NCBI GenBank assembly: GCA_035280425.1
Contig: DATEFW010000034.1
Location: 186,001-250,000 of the forward strand
From: QHXW01 sp035280425
GTDB taxonomy: Bacteria > Acidobacteriota > Terriglobia > Bryobacterales > Bryobacteraceae
Direction: 5' to 3'
Length of the DNA stretch: 64,000 nt
The position numbers and the translations under genes are program-made. The notes beneath the pieces are model-generated. The model was not told where the DNA came from and searched no databases. It saw nothing but the letters and a program-made list of their open reading frames with translations. Of the stretch, positions 40,293-50,249 are shown piece by piece; position 1 is the first letter of the stretch, and every line of letters starts with the position of its first letter.

Positions 40293-42691
40293 AAGATCCT
40301 GGAAAAAGAGTGCGACGGCTGGCCTTACTGTCCGCCGTCCTCGGCTGTCTGCCGGCCGCTCATACCGCCCAAACGATCTGGTTTGCACCGCTCGATCCGA
40401 TGTTCCGGCCCTGGGCGAACTACGCAGGATCGGTGGACTATTTCGATCTGTTTACTCCAGTGGCGCCCTGGCAAACTGCGGCGTCGCACGTGCAGGTGTT
40501 CAAAATCTATGCGACTCTTGTGGACAATTTTCCGGACCAACAGTTGCGGAGCATGTTCGCGGACCTGGATCGCCGTGGGATCGCGCTGGCGGTGGAGTTC
40601 GGGCCGCTTGATCCGGAAAACTGCGGGGCGGGTGTGGAAGGCTTCAACGGGGAGGATGCCGCACACCTGGCATCGCGCATTCAAGAGCTGGGCGGCAAGC
40701 TGCGTTACATCGCGATGGATGAACCATTTTATTTTGCCGGTATCTACAGCGGCGACAATTCATGCCGATGGAGCGCCGCAAGAATTGCAGCCAATGCCGT
40801 AGCGCAGATCGGGCACATCAAGCAGCTGTTTCCGAATGTCGAGGTTGGGGACATTGAGCCATTCCCTACCGACGACGAATTGAGTATTCCCGGCTGGGCG
40901 GAACGCTTCCGCGCATGGTTCGATGCCTGGCGTGCGGCCGCGGGGAAGCCGCTGGCATTCTTTCACTCGGATCTGCTATGGGAAAGTGTTGAGCGGCGGC
41001 ACGCGGTGGAAGTGCTGAGCAAATACGCGGGGCAGCGGGGGATTCCATTCGGTATTATTTACAACGGTTTGGGCACCGAATCCGCGGATGCAGATTGGGT
41101 GAATCACGCCGAGCGGCATTTCGTGGATAACGAGACGCACGGAGGCGCACCGCCCGACCATGTAATTTTTCAGTCCTGGAATCCCTACCCCAAACACCTG
41201 CTGCCTGAAACTGACCCCACGACGTTTACGCATTTGATCAACCGTTACTTTCGGACCCGCACCGAGTTGACCTTGACGGGCGATACGCGACAGATTTCGG
41301 GCACGCTCATGAGCGGTGCAAATGCTCTGGCTTCGGCCAGCGTACAATTCACGGCCAACCCGCTCACCGGACTGGGATCGGTAAGCGACTATGTTCTGAG
41401 CGGTAGTGTGCCGGCCGGGGCGACGACGGCGGTTGTCGGGGTCCGGGTCAACATCGAATGCGGGTGCCGGGGCACTAGCGATATCGCTCTTTACCGGTTT
41501 GCTTACACGGAAAGCAATCAGCACTCGACCACACTCGATTTTTCGAGCGGCCTTAACGGCTGGGGTTTGGACACGGACGGCCAGGAGGCCGTTGAATCCG
41601 GTTCGGCGAACTCAGGCCAGGACTTGCATCTCACCGTACAGCCCGGCCAGCACGCTCTTTTAAACTCGCAAAATTTCGCCGTTACCGCTGGAGCGTCGTT
41701 TACTTTGCATATTACGGCGCGCGTCTCGCCGGATTCGGCCGCGAGCGGTTACTTCGCCATCATTTTCCTGGCGCAAAGCGAGCTTGAACGAGAGACACTG
41801 ATATTTCAGCCTCCGGTGGTTCCCATCGGTTCAGCCACCACTGCGGCGGACGGATCATATCGCTTGGAGCCGGATCCGGCCGCCTTTACGAAGGATGCCT
41901 ATGAAATCGACGGGCAGTATGCAGGGAGCGACAAGCTGTGGCCGGCGGCTGCAACCCTGTACGTACAGCTTGTTCCTCAAGTGGCGGATGGCGGGGTCGT
42001 GAATGCCGCGAGCTATTCCGCCGCCGGCGTATCGCCGGGCGAAATCGTGACTATCTTTGGGTCGCTGCTCGGCTCCCAAATACCCAGTACGTTGGAGCTG
42101 GACGCCGATAACTTATTGGCCAATGAGCTTTCGGGGACTCGGGTGCTGTTCGACGGAACACCCGCCCCGCTAATCTATGCGTTTAATAAACAAGTGAGCG
42201 GTATCGTTCCGTATACGGTCGCCGGTAAGTCCACGACGCGCCTGACCGTCGAATATCAGGGTTTTCCGTCGGCCGATATGGCGCTTCCCGTTCTTCCGAG
42301 CGCTCCCGGCGTGTTTACGCTCGATGCGTCGGGCCGCGGACCGGGAGCGATTCTCAACCAGGATTACTCGGTCAACACTCCAGAGATGCCGGCCGCGCGT
42401 GGCTCGATCGTGATGATTTATGCCACGGGAGAAGGTGAGACAAACCCGCCGGGCGTAGACGGCAGAATCAACGGAGCCGATCTTCCGAAGCCGAAACTCG
42501 AAGTTACTGTGGCGATCGGCAACGTGCGGGCCGAAGTGCTGTATGCGGGTGCGGCGACTGGTCAAGTTGCAGGATTGCTGCAAGTGAATGTGCGGGTGCC
42601 GGAATCGGCGCCGGCCGGCCCGGCGGTTCCTGTGGTGGTCACAATCGGCGGAGCAACCAGCCAGGCGGGCGTCACGATGGGCATCCGGTAG
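40289..42691 (+). CDS. Secreted TIM-barrel-like protein with TIGR03437 C-terminus
   Basis: An 800-residue protein from the ATG at 40289, overlapping the preceding stop. Signal peptide ends near HTAQT. Residues about 25-330 look like a glycoside-hydrolase-type barrel (WFAPLDPMFRPWANYAGSVD; LRYIAMDEPFYFAG, where D or E could be catalytic; FFHSDLLWESVERRHAVEVL). Next come two beta-sandwiches (ELTLTGDTRQISGTLMSGAN and a CBM-like ADGSYRLEPDPAAF region). The end has TIGR03437 (VNAASYSAAGVSPGEIVTIF). Family unassigned; sugar binding or cleavage is an inference. Confidence 0.75.
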   Translation: MKDPGKRVRRLALLSAVLGCLPAAHTAQTIWFAPLDPMFRPWANYAGSVDYFDLFTPVAPWQTAASHVQVFKIYATLVDNFPDQQLRSMFADLDRRGIALAVEFGPLDPENCGAGVEGFNGEDAAHLASRIQELGGKLRYIAMDEPFYFAGIYSGDNSCRWSAARIAANAVAQIGHIKQLFPNVEVGDIEPFPTDDELSIPGWAERFRAWFDAWRAAAGKPLAFFHSDLLWESVERRHAVEVLSKYAGQRGIPFGIIYNGLGTESADADWVNHAERHFVDNETHGGAPPDHVIFQSWNPYPKHLLPETDPTTFTHLINRYFRTRTELTLTGDTRQISGTLMSGANALASASVQFTANPLTGLGSVSDYVLSGSVPAGATTAVVGVRVNIECGCRGTSDIALYRFAYTESNQHSTTLDFSSGLNGWGLDTDGQEAVESGSANSGQDLHLTVQPGQHALLNSQNFAVTAGASFTLHITARVSPDSAASGYFAIIFLAQSELERETLIFQPPVVPIGSATTAADGSYRLEPDPAAFTKDAYEIDGQYAGSDKLWPAAATLYVQLVPQVADGGVVNAASYSAAGVSPGEIVTIFGSLLGSQIPSTLELDADNLLANELSGTRVLFDGTPAPLIYAFNKQVSGIVPYTVAGKSTTRLTVEYQGFPSADMALPVLPSAPGVFTLDASGRGPGAILNQDYSVNTPEMPAARGSIVMIYATGEGETNPPGVDGRINGADLPKPKLEVTVAIGNVRAEVLYAGAATGQVAGLLQVNVRVPESAPAGPAVPVVVTIGGATSQAGVTMGIR

Positions 42692-42697
42692 TCGCGA

Positions 42698-44188
42698 TCA
42701 CATTCTCGAAATCCGTTGAAACACCGGCTTGAGTGCTGGATAGAGTGCGCGATAGATCCCGTGGCCGTCGCGGTAGAAGGCAGACTCATCGACGCGCGGC
42801 CCGACCAGCTTAGTTTCGCGGATGACGGCCCGGCAGGCGTTCGCTACAGACGCAAAAGCACCGGTTCCTACCATCGCCAGCAGCACCGCGCCATAAGCCG
42901 AGCCTTCTTGAGTTTCGAGCGTCACGACAGGTTTGTCGAGAACATCCGCCAGCACCTGCCGCCAGAACGGGCTGCGCGCGCCGCCTCCCGAAATACGGAC
43001 CGAATTCACGGTAACGCCGAGCTGTTCGATGATGTCCAGGCAGTCTTTCTGGCTGTAGGAAACGCCTTCGATCAGCGCACGGATCATGTCGGCACGGGTG
43101 TGCTTGGCGGTGAGGCCGATCCAGCCCCCGCGGGCGGTGGCGTCGAGATGCGGGGTGCGTTCTCCCATCAGGTAAGGCAACCAGTAGAGTCCCTGAGCGC
43201 CTGCGGGCGCCTGCGACGCTTCGGCCATCAGCGCGTCATAATCCGCGCCGCGCGCGAACTGATGGCGGAACCACTGCAGGCTCAGGCCGGCGCCCTGTGT
43301 GACACCCATGACATGCCACTTCCCGGGAACCGCATGGCAAAACGTATGGACGCGCCCGGAGGGATCGTAGGCCACCTGCTCCATGTGTGCGAAAACCACA
43401 CCGGAAGTTCCCAACGTGCAGGACACGATTCCCGGCTCGACGATTCCATTGCCGATTGCGCTCGCAGCCTGGTCGCCGCCGCCGCCCACGACGGGCGTAC
43501 CCGGCTTGAGGCCGGTAAGACTGGCGGCCGAGGCTGAGATTTCACCGGAGACATCCACGGATTCATGACACTCCGGAAGAATCGAACGGTCGATCCCCAG
43601 CCGGTCGATCATGTTGGCGGACCATTCGCGGCGCACCACATCGAATAAAGCCGTGCCGGAGGCGTCCGAAACCTCGGTGGCAAAATCGCCAGTGAGCCGG
43701 AAGCGCACGTAATCCTTCGGCAGAAGCATTTTGCGGACGCGCTGGAAACGCTCGGGCTCGTTGTCGCGGACCCACAGAAGTTTGGGCAGGGTGAAGCCCG
43801 TGAGCACCGGGTTGGCAATGGAATTCAAGACATTCGCGGCACCGACGGTGCGATTGATGGCATCCACCTGGGCCTGGCTGCGCTGATCGCACCAGATGAG
43901 CGAGGGCCGGATTACCTGGTTATCTTTATCCAGGATCACCAGCCCGTGCATCTGGCCGCTCAAGCCGATGCCGCGCACATCGCGTCCGGAGATGTGTGCT
44001 TCGGCGATCGCGCCGCGAACGGCGTCGATTGTGGCGTCCCACCAGTTTTCTGGGCGCTGCTCGGCCCACAGCGGCCGCTCCATGCGCATGTCTTCATGCG
44101 GCGCGGTGAAACTACCGCGAATTTTGCCGCGGTCGTCGACGAGAAGCGCGCGCGTTCCGCCGGTCCCTACGTCAATTCCCATCCACAT
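42698..44188 (-). CDS. xylB: Xylulokinase
   Basis: A 496-residue FGGY-family kinase, full length. N-terminal IDVGTGGTRALLVD, sugar-binding GQMHGLVILD, WCDQRS, catalytic Asp in GGGGDQAASAIGNG, and C-terminal RISGGGARSPFWRQVLADVL. Converts D-xylulose to its 5-phosphate for the pentose phosphate pathway. Starts three bases after the glucokinase stop, forming a two-gene sugar-kinase operon. No xylose isomerase gene is in the window. Confidence 0.93.
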   Translation of the reverse strand: MWMGIDVGTGGTRALLVDDRGKIRGSFTAPHEDMRMERPLWAEQRPENWWDATIDAVRGAIAEAHISGRDVRGIGLSGQMHGLVILDKDNQVIRPSLIWCDQRSQAQVDAINRTVGAANVLNSIANPVLTGFTLPKLLWVRDNEPERFQRVRKMLLPKDYVRFRLTGDFATEVSDASGTALFDVVRREWSANMIDRLGIDRSILPECHESVDVSGEISASAASLTGLKPGTPVVGGGGDQAASAIGNGIVEPGIVSCTLGTSGVVFAHMEQVAYDPSGRVHTFCHAVPGKWHVMGVTQGAGLSLQWFRHQFARGADYDALMAEASQAPAGAQGLYWLPYLMGERTPHLDATARGGWIGLTAKHTRADMIRALIEGVSYSQKDCLDIIEQLGVTVNSVRISGGGARSPFWRQVLADVLDKPVVTLETQEGSAYGAVLLAMVGTGAFASVANACRAVIRETKLVGPRVDESAFYRDGHGIYRALYPALKPVFQRISRM

Positions 44189-44190
44189 GG

Positions 44191-45123
44191 TTATTTTTTA
44201 ACGCTGTTTTTGCCGGCGATCCAGGGCAGATAGGCGGCGCCGTAGAGGCCTGCCTCATTGCCGAGAATGGCCTTTTCGACCTTGGTATCGGTAGTTCGGA
44301 AGGTGAAGGAACGGCGTCGCATTTCCTCGAGCATCGCCGGCGCGAACATATCCCAGGCGGGGAGCACGCCGCCGCTCAGTAAATACAACGGAAAGTTGAA
44401 TGTATTGACCATCATGGCCAAGGCGATCCCCAACGCCTCGCCCATGGCGCGGAAAATTGTGCGGGCGTGCTCGTTGCCCTTCACGGCGAGCGCGTAAACG
44501 TCGGCCGAGGTTAGGTCGTCGCCCAGGTGCATCACCCGCGCCATGGCGGTGATGGCGCTCGCAGAAGCGTGCTTCTCGAGACAACCGCGATTTCCGCAGC
44601 CGCAGGGAAACCCGTTGGTCACCACCGTCAAGTGGCCGAGTTCGCCCGCCATTCCCAGGTAACCGTGCAACACCCCGCCGCCGGAGATAATGCCGCCGCC
44701 GATGCCGGTTCCCAGCGTCAGCAGCAGCAGGTCATTCACATCGCGGCCCGCGCCCATCCATTTTTCACCGAGCGCCGCAGCGTTGGCGTCGTTTTCGAGG
44801 ATCACCGTCGTCCGGAGCCTTCGTTCCATTTCATCCCGAAACGGAAAATCTTCGAGGCACGCTAGGTTATTGGAGTTACAAATGACTCCCTTTTCCAGGA
44901 GAATGAAACCCGGCACGCCGAGGCCGATGCCGGCGAGCTCGTCGGATCCCCAGCGCGATCGCAGATCGTCGATGACCGCAACCATTTCGCCCATCAGGTA
45001 CTCGCGCCCCTTGTGCGGGCTGGCGCTGGTCGAGAGTTTTTCCACAATTTTCCCGGCGCGGTCGACGGCCGCGGCACGCAGGTTGGTGCCTCCCAGATCC
45101 AGTCCGATGGAGTATTCGGCCAT
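44191..45123 (-). CDS. ROK-family glucokinase
   Basis: A 310-residue kinase from the ATG at 45123. ATP motif LDLGGTNLRAA, Asp in LENDANAAALGEKW, GTGIGGGIISGG, and the ROK zinc motif CGCGNRGCLEKHAS with EXGH-type GELGHLTV. Phosphorylates glucose (or a related hexose) using ATP. Pairs with xylB. Confidence 0.93.
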   Translation of the reverse strand: MAEYSIGLDLGGTNLRAAAVDRAGKIVEKLSTSASPHKGREYLMGEMVAVIDDLRSRWGSDELAGIGLGVPGFILLEKGVICNSNNLACLEDFPFRDEMERRLRTTVILENDANAAALGEKWMGAGRDVNDLLLLTLGTGIGGGIISGGGVLHGYLGMAGELGHLTVVTNGFPCGCGNRGCLEKHASASAITAMARVMHLGDDLTSADVYALAVKGNEHARTIFRAMGEALGIALAMMVNTFNFPLYLLSGGVLPAWDMFAPAMLEEMRRRSFTFRTTDTKVEKAILGNEAGLYGAAYLPWIAGKNSVKK

Positions 45124-45252
45124 GAGGGGGCATGATAACAAAGGTTAGAGTCGCCACAGAAATCGCGCGCGACGGCTTTTTCGTTAACGGCCACGATAGA
45201 AAGCGGTTATGAATCCCATAAGGACTTTTCCGGATAACGTGAAGCGGATTTC

Positions 45253-45915
45253 ATGGTACATATGAAACAGAAAGGTGTCGGATTTGCGTCGATAAGGATA
45301 GGTAGAGGTCGCATGGGCGAAGGAAAGTACCTCGAAATACCGGGCAGCGGGACGCACGAGCTACCGCCGCTGCTGGTGCACACCGCGCACGAGGGAACCC
45401 CTATCAATGAAATGGTCGGCATGGCGGCGGGCATCGTCGAGGCGGACGACATGGTGGTCGAAGCTCCGGCCGACGAAGCCGTACGGGAACAGCGGAAATT
45501 CGACCTGGCGCTGAACCTTGCCGAACAGTACATGCGGCTCATGGCGCACTGGCAGTGGGGAGATTCGATCCTAGAGTGGATCCGGCAATGCGAAATCACC
45601 TTTGAGAATCGCGACGCCTTGCGAAGTCTGTTGCACCCGGATGTGTGGCCTCACGCGGCGCGCAGCAGCTTCGTCAGTCTGCTGATGGAAAAATCAGTGC
45701 CGACTCATGGGGTAGGGCTCGAAAATGCCGTGGGCCTGCGGCTGACATTCCGTCAACCGCCTCCGATTGATTGTTTTTCCAACCAGTTTCTGTTTTTCCT
45801 GAATACACCGGTGGCTGAGACCGCCTATCGCACGTGGGCGCATCTGGCGCAGGACATGCCGTTGCTGTTTCCTCCGGACCGCTTCCACTTTCAGGTTGTC
45901 GAGCTGCCGCAGTAA
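45253..45915 (+). CDS. Hypothetical protein, unrecognised
   Basis: A 220-residue protein if started at 45253; an ATG at 45313 with AGAGGT ahead would give 200 residues (MGEGKYLEIPGSGTHELPPL). Mixed helices and strands without a signal peptide or transmembrane segment. Notable segments: IVEADDMVVEAPADEAVREQ, LNLAEQYMRLMAHWQWGDSI and CFSNQFLFFLNTPVAETAYR. Flanked by the glucokinase (divergent) and a flippase (convergent, six bases). I do not recognise it. Confidence 0.65.
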   Translation: MVHMKQKGVGFASIRIGRGRMGEGKYLEIPGSGTHELPPLLVHTAHEGTPINEMVGMAAGIVEADDMVVEAPADEAVREQRKFDLALNLAEQYMRLMAHWQWGDSILEWIRQCEITFENRDALRSLLHPDVWPHAARSSFVSLLMEKSVPTHGVGLENAVGLRLTFRQPPPIDCFSNQFLFFLNTPVAETAYRTWAHLAQDMPLLFPPDRFHFQVVELPQ

Positions 45916-45921
45916 CCCCCT

Positions 45922-47262
45922 TCATGCCGGGATCAGGCTCTCGTGAGCATCTCCAGCCGTTTGCTCCAGCCACCGCCTCCGCCTGGCCCTGACCAGCAAA
46001 AACAGCAGCACAAAGGCGATCAGAAAGCCGACCGACGCGCCCACGCCGATCCACTGCGGCGCGGGGCGGCGGACCAGCAGCGCAAATCCCAAGTTGAAGA
46101 TTACCGGAACTGCGACCACTCGCAGCGGCAATTGCGGGCGCTCCAGTGCGAACATCGAGCGCGAGAGCAGCTCAAGCAGGCTCCAGCCGATCAAGCTCGG
46201 GGCAAAACCGAGAAAAACCGTCGAGACCAGGCGGGTGGATTCTGCGGTGAAACTGCCGCGCTCGAACAGCAGGGCGATCAGCGGCTGGCGCAGCGCAATT
46301 CCGATAGCGCAGCCCACAACGGCCAATAGCGCCACGAGCGCGATGGTTTTATCGATAAGACGGAAAGCCTGCCGCAAACGCGACTGGCTGCGCAAACGCG
46401 CGATCTCCGGCAGCAGCGAGTTTGAAAACGGCGTAATCAGATAGGCGAGAGGAACAGTGAGGCACCGCAAGCTGTAATCGAGCGCAGCCGCCATGCCGAC
46501 TCCGGCGTGCGTGGCGTAAGCGCGAGTCACGATCACATTCAGCGCGAGCAGGCCGGCATAAAGGAGAAAAGCTCCGGGTTTGGCCAGCAGTTCGCGCCAA
46601 TGAACGTCGAGCCGGGGGCGGGTGGTGATCCGCAGGCCGGACCGGGAGGCGAAGTAAACGACAGCGAACTGTAGCCAGGCCCCCGCTGTGTAACCGATGG
46701 CGAAGCCGTAAACGCCGACAGCTTTCCACAGGATGAGCGCTCCGGCGATCATGCCGATATTGAGGGATGCCTGATAGAAAGCAGTTGGTGCGAAGCGGCG
46801 ATGGGTGAACAGAAAAGCCGAGTGTAGAGCCGCCATACCGGCGGCCAGAGAAGAAATCGCGGCGATGCGAAGAATGGCCACCGCAGTGTGAACGTAGGCG
46901 GGATCGAGCCCGGGCGCGAGGATCTTGATCAGCAACGGCGCAAACAGCACCATCGCTAGTGAAAGCAGAAGAAAAGTGCGGCGGAAGACCGAACTCATCC
47001 GGGCAAAGAGGGCAATCCTGCCCGAGCCTTCATACCCGGTGAGCATGGGCACAAAGGCAAAAATCATTGTGTTGGTCAGAACAGAATTGAGAGTGTCCAC
47101 GGGGCCGACGGCCACCGCGAGCGCATCCGCAGCACTGTGGGTACCCAGCAGATAGGCCGTAAGCGCCACCCGGAAAAACCCGATCAGGTTTCCGGTAATC
47201 AGACCGATGCCGAGAGCCAGACCGCCGCGCACCAGCGGGCTGCCGACGGCGCGGCCGAGCAC
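45922..47262 (-). CDS. MurJ/MviN-family lipid flippase-like protein
   Basis: A 446-residue polytopic protein with about 12-14 transmembrane helices. It starts like MurJ (GIGLITGNLIGFFRVALTAY) and keeps RFAPTAFYQASLNIGM, RCLTVPLAYLITPFSNSLLP and a late LLFERGSFTAESTRLVSTVF. MurJ flips lipid II for peptidoglycan; divergent copies serve other lipid-linked sugars. Length is shorter than E. coli MurJ (about 510). Whether this is the essential flippase cannot be told. Confidence 0.8.
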   Translation of the reverse strand: MLGRAVGSPLVRGGLALGIGLITGNLIGFFRVALTAYLLGTHSAADALAVAVGPVDTLNSVLTNTMIFAFVPMLTGYEGSGRIALFARMSSVFRRTFLLLSLAMVLFAPLLIKILAPGLDPAYVHTAVAILRIAAISSLAAGMAALHSAFLFTHRRFAPTAFYQASLNIGMIAGALILWKAVGVYGFAIGYTAGAWLQFAVVYFASRSGLRITTRPRLDVHWRELLAKPGAFLLYAGLLALNVIVTRAYATHAGVGMAAALDYSLRCLTVPLAYLITPFSNSLLPEIARLRSQSRLRQAFRLIDKTIALVALLAVVGCAIGIALRQPLIALLFERGSFTAESTRLVSTVFLGFAPSLIGWSLLELLSRSMFALERPQLPLRVVAVPVIFNLGFALLVRRPAPQWIGVGASVGFLIAFVLLFLLVRARRRRWLEQTAGDAHESLIPA

Positions 47263-47367
47263 GCTCTCACCGGTTCGTCCGGAATCGGCATTCGCTGGAG
47301 GAACGTTTTCGTGGCCGGTATTCAGTCGAATTTCCTGGGGCCGGGAAACCCCGTTAGCTTCTGGCGC

Positions 47368-47892
47368 TCACGCCGAGGCTGCGGACGCAGCAGCACGGGC
47401 CGCTGAAAGCGCCGTGGCGTAATTGGGGTGCTCGGCGACTTCTTTGACGTACTCCACGTGCCGGATCGTATTGGCCCGATCCAAAACAAAAATGGCGCGG
47501 CTTTCAATGCGCAGACCCTTGATTAGGGTGCCATAGTTCGCGCCGAAGGATCCGTCGCGATGATCGGAAAGCATCTTGACCTTATCCACGCCGAATGCGC
47601 CGCACCAGCGCTTCTGCGCAAACGGCAAATCCATACTTACGGTAATGATGTCTACGTTCGGCAGCTTGGCGGCTTCCTCGTTGAACCGCTTGGTTTGGGC
47701 GTCACAGACCGGGGTGTCCAGCGACGGCACGACGCTGATGATCCGGACATTCGAGCCGGTATCCGCCAGCGTTACATCTTTGAGGCCATTGTCTACGAGT
47801 TTGAAATCCGGCGCCTTGTCGCCCGGCTTCAGCTCGGGGCCGATCAAGGTCAAGGGATTTCCCTTCATCGTCGTTGCTCCTGGTCTTTCCAT
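47368..47892 (-). CDS. tpx: Thiol peroxidase
   Basis: A 174-residue atypical 2-Cys peroxiredoxin. Peroxidatic Cys in SLDTPVCDAQTKRF; resolving Cys in FAQKRWCGAFGVDKV. Also DFKLVDNGLKDVTL and FVLDRANTIRHVEYV, as in Tpx. The ribosome site GGAGG lies five bases before the ATG at 47892. Reduces H2O2 and alkyl peroxides with thioredoxin, in cytoplasm or periplasm; no signal peptide here. Confidence 0.93.
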   Translation of the reverse strand: MERPGATTMKGNPLTLIGPELKPGDKAPDFKLVDNGLKDVTLADTGSNVRIISVVPSLDTPVCDAQTKRFNEEAAKLPNVDIITVSMDLPFAQKRWCGAFGVDKVKMLSDHRDGSFGANYGTLIKGLRIESRAIFVLDRANTIRHVEYVKEVAEHPNYATALSAARAAASAASA

Positions 47893-47955
47893 CTTGCCTC
47901 CTCAATTAGGTGTGAATGCCCATTGTAGCGTAGTGGCCATGCCTGCCTGGTTACT

Positions 47956-50148
47956 TCATTGCAGCAACTGGGCGAATTTGGACGGATCGGAGGTGGGCAA
48001 TTTACAGGTGTAATTCTCGCAGACGTAGGCTGTGGACTTGCCGTGAATGCGCGTCATCGTTTCGACCGCCGGCAGGTAATTGGCGAGCGGCTTGCGCGAG
48101 CTCTCGTCCACAAGCATCACGATCCGGTTCGGCACAAAATGGGACGCGAGAACGGTTGCGAGTTCGTGCGTTTCCGGCGCGGACCGGTCACCCACCAAAA
48201 TGATCTGCTTGGGTTTTGAGAGGCTGAATTCATAAGCTACCAGCATCTGCGGAACCCCCGATGGCATGGCGGTGATGCGCGAGGCAAAGGCGCGCAGAGC
48301 TTTTTCGGCGGAGTCTCGAAAATCCTTACGATCCGTCATTTGAGCGAGGCGCAGCAGGTTCAATATGGCGATCGAGTTCCCGGATGGCTCGGCGCCGTCG
48401 TAATCCTCTTTCATGCGAACCACGAGACTTTGGTCGCCCGCGGCTGTGCTGAAAAATCCGCCATGCTCTTTGTCTTCAAAGAGGGCGCTCTGCTTTTCGG
48501 CGAGCTTCAGCGCGATTTCGAAGTAGCGAAGGTCGAATTGCGCTTCGTAAAGATCGAGGAGTGCCTGTGTAAATAGCGCGTAATCGTCGAGAAAACCCGG
48601 AATGGCGGCATCGCCGAGACGATAACGCCGCAGCAGCAGGCCGGTTTTAGGATCGTACATGTGGCGTAGGATGAAATCCGCGGCACGCACGGCGGCAGCG
48701 GAGTAGCGCGTGTCTCCCAGAATTGCGCCTCCTTTCGCAAAAGCGGAAATCATGAGGCCGTTCCACGCGGTTAGAATTTTGTCATCGAGGTGCGGCCGCA
48801 CGCGTTTCGAGCGCACGGCCAGCAGCTTAGCGGCAGCGCCCTCCAGCGCTTGCCGGATTTGTTCGACAGGCTTTCCGAAGTGCTCCGCGGTTTCCTCAAA
48901 CGTGTGCGCTTCGAAAAGAATGTTTCTTCCGGAAAATTCGCCTTGTGGATCGTTGGATACGTTTCCGCCAGGCTCGATACCATAGCGGTAACTGAACCAT
49001 TCGGCGGTTGGCTTGCCGGCTACGGCTTCGATTTCGGCATGCTTCCAGATGTAAAACGCGCCTTCGCCCTTCTCGTCCGGTTTCGAGGGATCAATCACGC
49101 TGTCCGCATCTTCCGCGGAATAGAAGCCCCCGTCCTTATCGGTCATGTCACGCAAGACGTAATCGAAGATCCGCCGGGCGATGTTTGCGTACAGGGCGTC
49201 GTGTGTGATCTGGTACGCCTCGAGATAAGAAACGGCGAGTTGCGCCTGATCGTAGAGCATCTTCTCAAAGTGCGGAACCAACCAATGGTCATCGACCGAG
49301 TAGCGGTGAAACCCGCCGCCCAACTGATCATGCATTCCGCCTTTGGCCATGGCGCGAAGTGTGGCCAGTACCATGTCGCAAGCCTCCTGCCGGTGCGTGC
49401 GCGACCAGTAACGCAGCAGGAAGTTGTGGGCGACAGGCCTCGGGAACTTTGGCGCGGATCCGAAACCGCCCAGCTTGGAATCGAAACTGCGCCGGAACTG
49501 GAAAAAGCCGCTCTCTAGCCCGGATTGATCGAGCGCACCTGACGGCGAAACCTCGGCCGCCGCTTCGAGCTGCTTCAAAACCTCGCTGCTCGAGGAAACG
49601 ATCTTTTCGCGATCCGTGCGCCAAGCCTCGGCAATTCTTTCGAGCACCGTCGGAAAACCGGGCCGGCCGTAGCGATTCTCGGGGGGGAAATACGTGCCGC
49701 CGACGAACGGCTTGAGGTCCGGCGTCAACCAGACCGACATCGGCCAGCCGCCTCCACCGGTAGTCGCCTGCACGTAGGTCATGTAAATGCGGTCGATGTC
49801 CGGCCGTTCCTCGCGGTCCACTTTGATAGCGACGAAATATTTGTTGAGAGTCGCCGCAATCTGCTCGTTCTCGAACGACTCGCGCTCCATGACGTGGCAC
49901 CAGTGGCAGGTCGAATAGCCGATAGAAAGAAAAATCGGTTTATTTTCGCTTCGGGCTTTCTCGAATGCTGCGGGTCCCCACGCATACCAGTCCACAGGAT
50001 TATGGGCGTGCTGCAGCAGGTACGGGCTCTTTTCGTGAATGAGACGATTGGTGTGCATGGGTTTAGCTTTTCCCGTTTCAGGCGTCCCGGCGGCGAAGGC
50101 AAAGTGCACGGCGGCAAGAGCCACAGCAAATCGGAGCGGGAGACGCAT
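47956..50148 (-). CDS. Exported DUF255 thioredoxin-fold / AGE-type protein
   Basis: A 730-residue protein of the YyaL/SSP411 family. Signal peptide MRLPLRFAVALAAVHFAFA precedes the usual start HTNRLIHEKSPYLLQHAHNP. The thioredoxin-like domain has STCHWCHVMERESF (CxxC) and GGWPMSVWLTPD; the rest is an N-acyl-glucosamine-epimerase-like helical barrel (GGFHRYSVDDHWLVPHFEKM, FYSAEDADS). Most relatives are cytoplasmic, so export is unusual. Function of the family is unclear, perhaps redox or carbohydrate related. Confidence 0.88.
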   Translation of the reverse strand: MRLPLRFAVALAAVHFAFAAGTPETGKAKPMHTNRLIHEKSPYLLQHAHNPVDWYAWGPAAFEKARSENKPIFLSIGYSTCHWCHVMERESFENEQIAATLNKYFVAIKVDREERPDIDRIYMTYVQATTGGGGWPMSVWLTPDLKPFVGGTYFPPENRYGRPGFPTVLERIAEAWRTDREKIVSSSSEVLKQLEAAAEVSPSGALDQSGLESGFFQFRRSFDSKLGGFGSAPKFPRPVAHNFLLRYWSRTHRQEACDMVLATLRAMAKGGMHDQLGGGFHRYSVDDHWLVPHFEKMLYDQAQLAVSYLEAYQITHDALYANIARRIFDYVLRDMTDKDGGFYSAEDADSVIDPSKPDEKGEGAFYIWKHAEIEAVAGKPTAEWFSYRYGIEPGGNVSNDPQGEFSGRNILFEAHTFEETAEHFGKPVEQIRQALEGAAAKLLAVRSKRVRPHLDDKILTAWNGLMISAFAKGGAILGDTRYSAAAVRAADFILRHMYDPKTGLLLRRYRLGDAAIPGFLDDYALFTQALLDLYEAQFDLRYFEIALKLAEKQSALFEDKEHGGFFSTAAGDQSLVVRMKEDYDGAEPSGNSIAILNLLRLAQMTDRKDFRDSAEKALRAFASRITAMPSGVPQMLVAYEFSLSKPKQIILVGDRSAPETHELATVLASHFVPNRIVMLVDESSRKPLANYLPAVETMTRIHGKSTAYVCENYTCKLPTSDPSKFAQLLQ

Positions 50149-50249
50149 GCGCGTGCCGTCAAACCGGACTGGTCACCTTGGGGCCCGGCATTAGCACGTA
50201 TCCATATTAGCGCCGCGCCTCGACTATCATTTTTGAGGAGACCAAACCG

